Positions 24,012-31,318 of a stretch of DNA of 38,228 bases are shown in pieces (within the stretch, counting starts at the first letter, position 1; each line of letters starts with the position of its first letter). A program made the translations under genes and the position numbers. The notes under the pieces were generated by a model. The model ran no database searches. It had not been told where the DNA came from and saw nothing but the letters and a program-made list of their open reading frames with translations. Source of the stretch: Acidobacteriota bacterium (GTDB taxonomy: Bacteria; Acidobacteriota; Terriglobia; Terriglobales; Acidobacteriaceae); assembly GCA_028876395.1 (NCBI GenBank), contig JAGWRX010000103.1, forward strand, positions 1 through 38,228, read 5' to 3'.

Positions 24012-24269
24012 GTGACCCAGAGCGCACCCCAGACGTTTGCAGGCATTGAGCCCGAGCAATACGCAAAGCTGATGGAAAAAGCCCGAGACGCGGGCATTGA
24101 ACTCACGGGCAACAGCGGCACTGCGTCGAAGCACGGCGTTGAAGTTGCGTGGAACTATTCGCCGGAAAGCCGCGAGCTGTCGATTCAGTGTGTCAAGGCT
24201 CCGTTCTTTATGAGCGCTGCTGACATTGACGCCAGAATCCGCTCGCTGGTTGAGAAGGCGAAGGCCTGA
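24012..24269 (+). CDS. Conserved-looking small hypothetical protein
   Basis: 85 aa starting at a GTG (24012) with GAGGAG seven bases upstream. An in-frame ATG at 23973 has no such signal. The sequence is globular and soluble in character: FAGIEPEQYAKLMEKARDAG, then GIELTGNSGTASKHGVEVAW with a short beta strand, a hydrophobic CVKAPFFMSAADI and a final amphipathic helix. No signal peptide, no membrane segment and no motif I can name. It is followed after 36 bp by the UbiA-like gene on the same strand, which has its own promoter-like element. Confidence 0.7.
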   Translation: MTQSAPQTFAGIEPEQYAKLMEKARDAGIELTGNSGTASKHGVEVAWNYSPESRELSIQCVKAPFFMSAADIDARIRSLVEKAKA

Positions 24270-24292
24270 TGGCCCATCTGCCTGTCTCGTCC

Positions 24293-24298
24293 TACAAT
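24293..24298 (+). promoter_or_regulatory. Candidate -10 (TACAAT) for a leaderless UbiA-like mRNA
   Basis: TACAAT ends seven bases before the GTG at 24306, so transcription would start at or next to the initiation codon. No Shine-Dalgarno or clear -35 is visible. Confidence 0.4.
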
Positions 24299-24305
24299 CG
24301 AAGCA

Positions 24306-25196
24306 GTGGCGTCTTCTCTGCTCAAGCCGGTTCCCCTGCGGGCCTGGGCTCGCCTCTGCCCTCTGGACGCGCCTGCTTCTCTGCGCCTGTGGCACCTGGC
24401 CAGCCTTGACGCACCCACCGTTGCGGTGGCGTGGGCGCTGGCGTTTGCGTGGGCGGCCGGTGTCCGGCTGCCGGCGTGGGTGCCGGTGCTGCTGGCGCTG
24501 GGAACCTGGACTGTGTACATCAGCGACCGGCTGCTGGATGCCCGCAGCAGCCTGCGCTCCGGCGCGCTTCATCGGCTGCGCGAGCGCCATTTCTTCCATT
24601 GGCGCCATCGCCGGGTTCTGCTTCCCGTGGCGGTCATTGCGGGCGCGGCAGCTGCGGCGATCATCTTTATCCTGATGCCTGTGGTCATACGCGAGCGCAA
24701 CTCCGTGCTGGGCGTGGCGGCGCTGGCTTATTTCTCCGGCGTGCACTCGCGCCGACGCGCGCCATCGTGGCTCGGGCCGGCGCTCTCAAAGGAATTCCTC
24801 GTGGGCGTACTTTTCACCGCGGGGTGCGCCCTGCCAACGTTGACGCGCATGCGGCTTGCTTCCGCGCCCGGCGCCGCGATCTGGCTGATGCTGGCGCCCG
24901 TCGCTTTTTTTGCCGCGCTGGCCTGGCTCAACTGCCATGCCATTGAGCGATGGGAATCCGGCCGCCACGCGGCGCGCATCTTCACCGCCGCGGGCCTGCT
25001 GGCCTGCATCGGGCTGCTGCTGGCCACTGTGTTCGCATCCATCGAGCCGCGCGCCGCCGCGCTGCTTGCCGCTGGAGCAGCGAGCGCCCTGCTGCTGGCG
25101 CTGCTGGATCGCGCGCGCGACCGCCTGACGCCGCTGGCGCTGCGGGCCGCTGCCGACCTGGTTCTGCTTACGCCGTTCGTGCTGGTTCTGCGATGA
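24306..25196 (+). CDS. Polytopic membrane protein, UbiA-prenyltransferase-like
   Basis: 296 aa starting at GTG. Eight or so hydrophobic segments span the length. The stretch WTVYISDRLLDAR (about residues 68-80) keeps a DxxxD arrangement at the end of a helix, as in the aspartate-rich motifs of UbiA-family prenyltransferases, and is followed by a basic loop, RERHFFHWRHRR. The second aspartate-rich motif is not obvious; LNCHAIERWESGR sits in the comparable place. Relation to UbiA is therefore weak and topology-based. A possible role is attachment or handling of a polyprenyl chain in the inner membrane. Its stop overlaps the methyltransferase start (ATGA), so the two proteins are probably made together. 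Confidence 0.55.
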   Translation: MASSLLKPVPLRAWARLCPLDAPASLRLWHLASLDAPTVAVAWALAFAWAAGVRLPAWVPVLLALGTWTVYISDRLLDARSSLRSGALHRLRERHFFHWRHRRVLLPVAVIAGAAAAAIIFILMPVVIRERNSVLGVAALAYFSGVHSRRRAPSWLGPALSKEFLVGVLFTAGCALPTLTRMRLASAPGAAIWLMLAPVAFFAALAWLNCHAIERWESGRHAARIFTAAGLLACIGLLLATVFASIEPRAAALLAAGAASALLLALLDRARDRLTPLALRAAADLVLLTPFVLVLR

Positions 25197-25855
25197 GGAA
25201 AGCGCCCAACTTCGACGGCCTCGCCGGCGTGTATCGCTGGATGGAGATGGCCAGCTTCGGCCCGCTTCTCTCGCGCTGCCGCTTCGCATTTCTCGATGAA
25301 CTGCGCGCCAGCCGCAATGCGCTGATTCTCGGCGATGGGGACGGGCGCTTCACCGCACGGCTGCTGAAGGAGAATCCCGTGGTCCTCGTCGACGCGCTGG
25401 ATGCGAGCCCGGCGATGCTGCGGGCGCTGGTGGACAACGCCGGAATCCGCTCCTCGCGCATCCGCGTCCACGTGGCCGACGCGCGGCTGTGGGAGCCGCT
25501 GGTTCCGACGCTCGACCTGATCGTGACGCACTTCTTTCTCGATTGCCTGACGACCAGGGAAGTCGCGTCGCTGGCGAAGCGGCTGCGTGTCTCGGCGCGT
25601 CCCGACGCCAAGTGGGTGGTCTCGGAGTTCGCTATTCCCAAGGGCTGGTTCGGATGGCTGGTGGCGCGCCCGCTGATTACCGCGCTCTATCTTCTCTTCT
25701 GGGTGCTCACCGGCCTCTCGGTCTTTCGCCTGCCGAATCATCGCAAGGCGCTGGACGAAGCAGGATTCACGCTGTCGCAGCAGCGCAGGCGGCTGGGCGG
25801 CCTGCTGGTGAGCGAGCTGTGGACGGTGCGGCCGGCCGCTGACACGCAACTTTGA
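25193..25855 (+). CDS. Class I SAM-dependent methyltransferase
   Basis: 220 aa starting at the ATG that overlaps the preceding stop (ATGA). Motif I is LILGDGDGRFTARLL (about residues 40-54), an acidic variant of GxGxG. Motif II is VLVDALDASPAMLRAL, then VHVADARLWEP and the LDLIVTHFFLDCL strand typical of UbiE/BioC-like enzymes. Near the C-terminus a hydrophobic stretch (WLVARPLITALYLLFWVLTG) could contact the membrane. With the UbiA-like partner this suggests methylation of a prenylated ring or other lipid, but no quinone pathway gene is near and the substrate is unknown. Confidence 0.75.
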   Translation: MRKAPNFDGLAGVYRWMEMASFGPLLSRCRFAFLDELRASRNALILGDGDGRFTARLLKENPVVLVDALDASPAMLRALVDNAGIRSSRIRVHVADARLWEPLVPTLDLIVTHFFLDCLTTREVASLAKRLRVSARPDAKWVVSEFAIPKGWFGWLVARPLITALYLLFWVLTGLSVFRLPNHRKALDEAGFTLSQQRRRLGGLLVSELWTVRPAADTQL

Positions 25856-26059
25856 CGAACAGCTTGCCGTATTGCGTCCTGCCATACGATCGTTGCGCGC
25901 TATCGAAAAATATTCGGATCCCCTCCCATCCAATCCACCAGCTCCCTCGTTCTGCTCCCAGTAGGCAACCAGGCCGGTATCGGCTTTGGCCTGCCGTCAA
26001 TGCAACGTACGTCCCCCGCGGCAACGCAGTTCGCAACAGCTCACAGGAGGTGAGGTCAG

Positions 26060-26977
26060 ATGACAATCATGGAGCAGTTCCGTTCGTTCGACTCGATCCA
26101 GCAGGCACGTCTGGGAAGGCGCAGGTTTCTCAGCCAGGCTGGGCTGCTGAGCCTTGGCGCAGCAGCAACCACTCTTGCCTTCGGCGGCAGTCAGCGGGCA
26201 TACGCCGGGCAGGATTCCACGGCCGAGCAGTCGCAGGAGACGGCTCAGTCCACCGACACAGTCAAGGAAATCTTTACGGCCGCCTTGATCGCCGAGGATT
26301 TGGCCACCACCTTCTACTACAACGGCCTGGTGGGCACAGTGATTCAGGATGTAAACCTCGCAGGCCCCGGCGGAAGCGCGACCAGCGTCACCTCGCAGGG
26401 CAATGCCGGCAACGTGAACTATCTTCAGGCGGCACTGAGCGAAGAGATCAGCCACGCCAACCTCTTTCGTTCTCTTCTCGGCATCGGGAGCGCAAGCCAG
26501 GATCCTGTGCAGACGTTCTACTTCCCCGCAGGAAGCTTCGATTCGCTCAAAGCATTCACCGGACTGCTGGACGCCCTGGAGAATGCATTCATTGGTGCGT
26601 ACCTGAATGCCATTCAGGAGTTCGCGGCCAAGTCCGCCAACCGGCAGGGCAGCAATGGCGGAGCGCTCAACAGTGACGATGCCATGTACACTGCCGAGCA
26701 GTTGGATTATTTCGCAAAGGTTGCCGCATCCATCATGGGCATTGAGGCCGAGCACCGTGTTCTGGGACGCGTCATCAGCAATACCAATCCGGCCAATAAC
26801 CTTGCCTACGAGCAGACCGACGGCCTGAATGCGGTCTACAACGGACCCCACTCCGCCGTTGCCGCTCTCACTCCGTTTCTCAGCTCCAGCACCGGCCCTG
26901 GATTCTCTTTATCCACGGCGCTGGCCAAACAGGGATCTGTCTCTCTGCCCATCACGGGAAATCCGCCCGCGTTCTAA
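26060..26977 (+). CDS. Tat-exported ferritin-like domain protein
   Basis: 305 aa. AGGAGGTGA lies just before the ATG. The N-terminus has a twin-arginine signal: RRRFLSQAG at residues 20-28, a hydrophobic stretch and AYAG as a likely cleavage region near 50. The mature part is helical with a ferritin-like (DUF4439/Ferritin_2 type) pattern: FTAALIAEDLATTFYYNGLV, EEISHANLF and GIEAEHRVLGRVIS, giving Glu and His residues where a di-iron site would sit. Tat export implies folding, perhaps with metal, before export to the periplasm. The 204-bp leader upstream shows no gene. A strong hairpin follows the stop. Confidence 0.8.
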   Translation: MTIMEQFRSFDSIQQARLGRRRFLSQAGLLSLGAAATTLAFGGSQRAYAGQDSTAEQSQETAQSTDTVKEIFTAALIAEDLATTFYYNGLVGTVIQDVNLAGPGGSATSVTSQGNAGNVNYLQAALSEEISHANLFRSLLGIGSASQDPVQTFYFPAGSFDSLKAFTGLLDALENAFIGAYLNAIQEFAAKSANRQGSNGGALNSDDAMYTAEQLDYFAKVAASIMGIEAEHRVLGRVISNTNPANNLAYEQTDGLNAVYNGPHSAVAALTPFLSSSTGPGFSLSTALAKQGSVSLPITGNPPAF

Positions 26978-26997
26978 ATGGCGAAGAGGAAAAATCA

Positions 26998-27033
26998 GCC
27001 CCGGCAACCTTGTTCCGCGAAGGTTTCCGGGGC
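26998..27033 (+). terminator. Long hairpin after the ferritin-like gene
   Basis: Arms 26998-27011 and 27020-27033 form a 14-bp stem with a single mismatch (GCCCCGG and CCGGGGC at the base, AACCTT and AAGGTT at the top), loop GTTCCGCG. It begins 21 bases after the stop codon. There is no T-run on the plus strand; AAAAA before the stem would give a U-tract only for minus-strand transcription. Confidence 0.55.
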
Positions 27034-27175
27034 TTCCCCGCAGTCCCGGCACACCGCGTCCGGTTTCCAACGCTTCCTGGGAGAGGTTTCCTGAAGAGCG
27101 CCGCACACAGCCGGAGTGTTAGAATCAGCGCTCAGGGAGCAGGCAGAGGCTCCTCCTCGCCGGCCAGGCCGCCCG

Positions 27176-27703
27176 ATGAATCTATACCTCATGCGCCATG
27201 CCAATGCCGGCATCCGGCGCGAAAACGCAGCTCTCGACGCCAAGCGCGCCCTCGTCAAAGAGGGGAAGGACCAGTGCATCCTGATGGCGCGCATGCTGAG
27301 CGCTCTGAAGGTGCAGGCGGATGTCATCGTGAGCAGCCCGCTGAAGCGTGCGTTGCAGACCGCGCAATTTGTGGGCACGGAACTGGGCTACGAGGCTAAG
27401 GTCGAAGTGAGTCCCGCGCTGGCGCCCGATGCCGACTACGCCGCTTTCCTGCAGCTGGTGGAGAAGTACTCCGACCGGGAAGACGTGTTGATGGTGGGGC
27501 ACAATCCCAATCTCTTCAAGTTCCTCGGACAGCTCATCACGGGCAACGGCGGGGCCGGCGTGCGCATGCGCAAAGGCTCGGTGGCGCGCATCGCCATGGA
27601 CAAGCATCCGCCGCTGCTGCAGTGGCTGATCGACCCGCGCATGGCGCGGTCCTTCTACGCCAGCGTGGCAAAGAGTTCGCGCCCGAAGACCTCGCGGAAG
27701 TAA
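27176..27703 (+). CDS. sixA: Phosphohistidine phosphatase SixA-like histidine phosphatase
   Basis: 175 aa from the ATG at 27176, which places the catalytic motif LMRHANAG at residues 5-12 (Arg7, His8) as in SixA; an upstream in-frame TTG would add 20 residues. Further conserved parts are VIVSSPLKRALQTAQF and the second catalytic His in VLMVGHNPNLFKFL. SixA removes phosphate from phosphohistidine proteins (for example in the nitrogen-PTS of enterobacteria). The gene ends within the convergent ppx gene: the two share 49 bp. TAGAAT at 27120 is a possible -10, 50 bases upstream. Confidence 0.9.
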   Translation: MNLYLMRHANAGIRRENAALDAKRALVKEGKDQCILMARMLSALKVQADVIVSSPLKRALQTAQFVGTELGYEAKVEVSPALAPDADYAAFLQLVEKYSDREDVLMVGHNPNLFKFLGQLITGNGGAGVRMRKGSVARIAMDKHPPLLQWLIDPRMARSFYASVAKSSRPKTSRK

Positions 27704-29244
27704 CCCGCCTCCTTGCGCAGCGACCACAGTTCCAGCTCCGCGCCGGTGCGGCCCGGCTGCACCTCAAGATACACCCGCCTGGGATAGACTTTTGCAGCCA
27801 CGCGCAGCACGTCGCTGGCGCGGTCCTGGTTGAGCGCCACCGCCAGCCGCAGCAGCAGCACGGCGCGGTGCACATGCTTGTGCTCCTCGGTGGGAATGTT
27901 GCGCAGGGCGCGGTCGCCGGGCTGCGGGCGGCTCTTGCCCATGTAGCGCGCAATGGCTGAAACCACCGTGCGCTGCACGGGCGTGTAGCCGTAAATCTCA
28001 GAGCTGGAAACGATGTACTGCGTGTGCCGGTGGTGGCCCTGGTGGTTGAGGAACTTGCCGGTATCGCGCAGGATGGCTGCAGCGGCCAGCCAGTTTTCAT
28101 ACTCAGGCGGAAGCTGGTGGAGCGATTTCAACTCGCGGAAGAGCTGCACGGCGTGCGCGCGCACCGGCTCGGCCTGGCGCAGATCGACGCCGTACCGCCG
28201 GGCGGTGGCCAGCACGCTCTCCCAGCGCTCATGCTCGAATTCCTCGTGCCCGGCGGCGCGGGCGTCCTGCTCGGCCAGCATCTGCGCGAGGATGCCGTCG
28301 CGCAGGCCGAGCGGCGAGTAGCGAAAGCCGGACAGGTCGAAGGTCTCCATCAACTCGGCGAAGACCTGCGCCCCGGCCACAATAATCTCGGCGCGGCGCG
28401 GACCGATGCCCGGCACGGCCTCGCGCTCAGGCAGCGTCATTCTGGCTACCTTGGCGGCCAGCTTGCGCACTCCGGCCGCGGGCGCAAGCCCGGCCATGCC
28501 TGCCGCAAGCGCGCGCCCGGCCTTCGACGAAGACTTCCGGGCTGTCTTTCCACGGGCAGCAGACCTGGCCGCCTTGCCCACCGTGCCGCACGCCTCAGCC
28601 AGCGCTGCCGCCGTGCCGGAGGTGGCGATGACCATCGATACGCTTTGCGGCTGTATCCTGCGATGCGCCCGGCGCAGCTCGCGGGTAATCAGCTTGCGCA
28701 TCTGCGCGAGGCTCTCGGCGGGCGGCGGGTCGGCGGAGAGAAACTCCTCGGTGAGCCGGACGGCGCCCAGCGGCAGGCTGACGGTCTCCTTGATGCGGCG
28801 ATGCTCAGAGAGCGTGATTTCGCAGCTTCCGCCGCCCAAGTCGACCAGCAGCACGCGGCCGCCTGCGCCCGGCTCGGCATTCATCAGGCCGCGATGAATG
28901 AGGCGGCCCTCTTCGAGGCCGGAGATGATTTCAATGTTCCAGCCTGTCTCTGCCTTTACCCATGCCTGAAAAGCCGGAGCATTGCGGGCGTCGCGCATGG
29001 CCGAGGTGGCCACCACGCGAATGCGGTCCGCGCCGTGCAACTGCACCGCGCGCTGGAAGCGCTTGAGAGCGCGCAGGGTGGCCGCCATGGCGTCCGGCGA
29101 GACAAGGCCCGAATCAAAAACACTGGAGCCCAGCCGCGTGACCTCGCGATCCTCGTGCAGCGTCTTTAATTGGTGCGCCACGACGCGGGCAATCTTCAGC
29201 CGGCAGGAGTTGGAACCGATATCGATGGCGGCAAAGGTAGGCAT
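27655..29244 (-). CDS. ppx: Ppx/GppA phosphatase with C-terminal HD-like domain
   Basis: 529 aa. The N-terminal ASKHA phosphatase fold has AAIDIGSNSCRLKIA, VVATSAMRDARN, SGLEEGRLIHRG, LLVDLGGGSCEI and ATSGTAAALAEA. An insertion of about 45 residues rich in Ala, Lys, Arg and Ser (roughly 222-265) then precedes the normal REAVPGIGPRRAEIIVAGA. The C-terminal helical domain resembles the HD domain of E. coli Ppx, but the expected HD pair is Arg393-Asp394 (ILRDTGKF), so metal hydrolysis there is doubtful. The protein degrades polyphosphate from chain ends or hydrolyses pppGpp. It overlaps sixA tail to tail. Confidence 0.92.
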   Translation of the reverse strand: MPTFAAIDIGSNSCRLKIARVVAHQLKTLHEDREVTRLGSSVFDSGLVSPDAMAATLRALKRFQRAVQLHGADRIRVVATSAMRDARNAPAFQAWVKAETGWNIEIISGLEEGRLIHRGLMNAEPGAGGRVLLVDLGGGSCEITLSEHRRIKETVSLPLGAVRLTEEFLSADPPPAESLAQMRKLITRELRRAHRRIQPQSVSMVIATSGTAAALAEACGTVGKAARSAARGKTARKSSSKAGRALAAGMAGLAPAAGVRKLAAKVARMTLPEREAVPGIGPRRAEIIVAGAQVFAELMETFDLSGFRYSPLGLRDGILAQMLAEQDARAAGHEEFEHERWESVLATARRYGVDLRQAEPVRAHAVQLFRELKSLHQLPPEYENWLAAAAILRDTGKFLNHQGHHRHTQYIVSSSEIYGYTPVQRTVVSAIARYMGKSRPQPGDRALRNIPTEEHKHVHRAVLLLRLAVALNQDRASDVLRVAAKVYPRRVYLEVQPGRTGAELELWSLRKEAGYFREVFGRELFATLA

Positions 29245-29363
29245 AGAGGCGACACGGACTCCCCGCTGGAACGGAATCAGGCTCTTGGGCCAAGATACAC
29301 GACGGCGGTGGAGTGGCGCGCGCGAGGACGCCCATCCGTTGGGGGTGGGCTGAGTGCCGGAGC

Positions 29364-29945
29364 TTACGGCACGGTGACGTTGATGGTGGTGGTCACTTGC
29401 TGACCAAGCGGCGTGGTCGAGCCTGATTCGTTACTCGCCGAAATTGTGTAGGGATATGTCCCTGGCGTCATGCCATTACTGCTGCCGCCACAGGCGGTCA
29501 TCCCCGCCAGAAAGGCCACGCACAGCACCACCAGCGCAAGCCAATTCCAGCCCCTGCGCCGAAAACCGAGGCCGAGCAGCAACACACCGGCCAGCGCCGC
29601 CCCCGCCACGGGAGCCGCTGCGGGAATCGGGCCACCTGGCGGATAGAAGGCGATGACGCCCTGAACGGTTCCGCCCGCGTTCACCTGATACGGCGCACGC
29701 GGCGGCGTCATGGGACAAATGGGCGCTTTCGACGCCATGCTTGCAGCCCCCGCGAATGCGCACGCGACGGTCAATGTGCCGGTCATGGGAATGCCCGTGA
29801 CGGTGAACTGGCTGACCGGATTACTGCCTGGGCTCATGGTGACGTTGGTGGCCGTGATGGCAAAGGGCGTGGTCGCCGCCCACATGGGCACGCCGGTCAC
29901 GAGGACCAGCCCGAGCCCGCAGAGGATACTCCAACCGGATTTCAT
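29364..29945 (-). CDS. Small exported/envelope protein, unknown
   Basis: 193 aa. The signal peptide is residues 1 to about 23 (LCGLGLVLVTGVPMWA). The next 75 residues are an Ig-like beta-rich stretch (FAITATNVTMSPGSNPVSQFTV in parts, GTLTVACAF). Two hydrophobic helices then flank FRRRGWNW (about 108-150), the second ending in MTACGG, like a lipobox but internal. The tail, GTYPYTISASNESG ... TTTINVTVP, matches the closing strand of Ig/choice-of-anchor modules often seen in acidobacterial surface proteins. It may be a leftover piece of a larger adhesin-type protein. A short hairpin (GTGCCG/CGGCAC, 29354-29372) covers the stop codon. Confidence 0.6.
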   Translation of the reverse strand: MKSGWSILCGLGLVLVTGVPMWAATTPFAITATNVTMSPGSNPVSQFTVTGIPMTGTLTVACAFAGAASMASKAPICPMTPPRAPYQVNAGGTVQGVIAFYPPGGPIPAAAPVAGAALAGVLLLGLGFRRRGWNWLALVVLCVAFLAGMTACGGSSNGMTPGTYPYTISASNESGSTTPLGQQVTTTINVTVP

Positions 29946-30024
29946 GGCACCCCCTCGGCAAGCGGGGAATGGCCTGCTATTCCATTAGATGCCCGCCGCC
30001 CCCGCGCGCCTACCTGCGAAAGCT

Positions 30025-31002
30025 TCAAGCACGGATTTTTTTAGCAGAGGCAGCTTCCGGCTCTATGCGCCGGGGCGGGAACTTGAGCACCGCCGGCCTG
30101 CGCGCCGGTCTCTGGGCTGGCACCGGCCTGAGCAATTGCGCCATCGTGCGGCGGCAGAGCGCCAGCGCCCTCTCCAGGGACTCGGCGGCCAGCTCTTCCA
30201 GCAACGCGACGAGGCCGCCTCTTTCGTCGTGATCGCCCAGCTCGTGGGCGGCCTTCTTTGCCAGCATTTTCAGGTCGTGCCACTCTCCGGCGGCCACCTG
30301 CATGCGGCCCATCGCGGCGGCCTGCCGTGCGGCGCGGGCATCGGTCGCCGCGGAGAGATCCGCCAGGTAGCGCACGCCCTTGATGCGCATGCGGAACTCG
30401 TGGAGATTGTCTTCGTTGAGTTCGGGAAACTCCGCGGCAAGCGCGGCGAGTTGCTCGCGAATTGTGGCGAAAGAAGCGGTTGCGGCATGCAGTTGCAGCG
30501 GAGCAAGGCCCATCTCCAGCGCGAGGCTGGTGCGCCGGAGACGCCGGCGGCGTTCCGCCATTTCGACAACCAGCTCCTTTTGCGCGGCGCGGCGCTGCTG
30601 CCGGAAGCGGCGTTCGAGCTGATCAATCTGGCGCAGGCAGAGGCGGCTGGAATGGAGTTTTCCCCCATCCGGCCCGGCGAGGGTGTCGCGGAGCCGGCCG
30701 AGCCTTCCCAGGTCCACGTCAACAGCGCGCACCGGCCCGAGCGCCCGGCGCAGCTTTTCCGCCTGCCGGTTCCAGCGCTTCGCGGCGCGCGCGCACCTGT
30801 CGCCCTGCCCGCACCCGGCGAGCCAGTGGGGAATGTCCGCCTGCAGGCGCAGCGTGGCCACGCGCAGGGCATGAACGCGGCCCCGCGTGGGCTTGCGCGG
30901 GCACTCCTCAACAAGCTCGCGCCACGCCTCGATCTGCCGCCGCCATTCCGGTTCGGCGGAGTCTCCGTAGGCCATGCCATGCGGAAGAGAAGCGGATTTC
31001 AT
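30025..31002 (-). CDS. CHAD-domain protein (polyphosphate-binding type)
   Basis: 325 aa from the ATG at 31002, preceded by GGAAGG; the frame is open further upstream but that part is low in plausibility. It is helical and very rich in Arg. Two CHAD-like halves can be seen: RGRVHALRVATLRLQA with RALGPVRAVDVDLGRL (about 40-105), and NLHEFRMRIKGVRYLADL with GRMQVAAGEWHDL (about 200-250), which give the conserved histidines and basic face. CHAD domains bind polyphosphate and localise to polyphosphate granules in several bacteria. It lies downstream of ppk1, sixA and ppx, which supports that role. The C-terminus is a basic tail (RPARRPAVLKFPPRR). Confidence 0.82.
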   Translation of the reverse strand: MKSASLPHGMAYGDSAEPEWRRQIEAWRELVEECPRKPTRGRVHALRVATLRLQADIPHWLAGCGQGDRCARAAKRWNRQAEKLRRALGPVRAVDVDLGRLGRLRDTLAGPDGGKLHSSRLCLRQIDQLERRFRQQRRAAQKELVVEMAERRRRLRRTSLALEMGLAPLQLHAATASFATIREQLAALAAEFPELNEDNLHEFRMRIKGVRYLADLSAATDARAARQAAAMGRMQVAAGEWHDLKMLAKKAAHELGDHDERGGLVALLEELAAESLERALALCRRTMAQLLRPVPAQRPARRPAVLKFPPRRIEPEAASAKKIRA

Positions 31003-31318
31003 CGGGCTTTCACCTTCCTGCTCCCTATTCTGCACCCATTTGCCGATTCCGCGCCGCGGGGGCTGCGCGCGGCGTCTTGCACAATGCAACGCGACGTTTC
31101 CCATGCTGGTATTCTTTTCCTGTCTGCGCGGTTCCATCGTGCGCGGGCGGCGAGTGGTCGGCTCCCCGGCGGACCGTCACCGCATTCCATACGAATGAAC
31201 CAAGCATCCTGCCGGGGTTCACCGCATTCATCCCGCCCAGGGAAACGCCGATGCCATCCCTGCGCAACGATTCTGATTTCATCCATCGCATCCTATCCGG
31301 CATCGGGAATTCGGCACG
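31003..31318. other. 316-bp divergent spacer between CHAD and GT83 genes
   Basis: No gene seen. It must contain both promoters, but I find no convincing -35/-10 pair. CACCGCATTC occurs twice in direct orientation (31178-31187 and 31220-31229), which could be a regulator site or chance. Confidence 0.5.

Noticed and set aside
28024-29169. Long plus-strand frame opposite ppx
   Set aside because: Shadow of ppx; no domain, biased composition.
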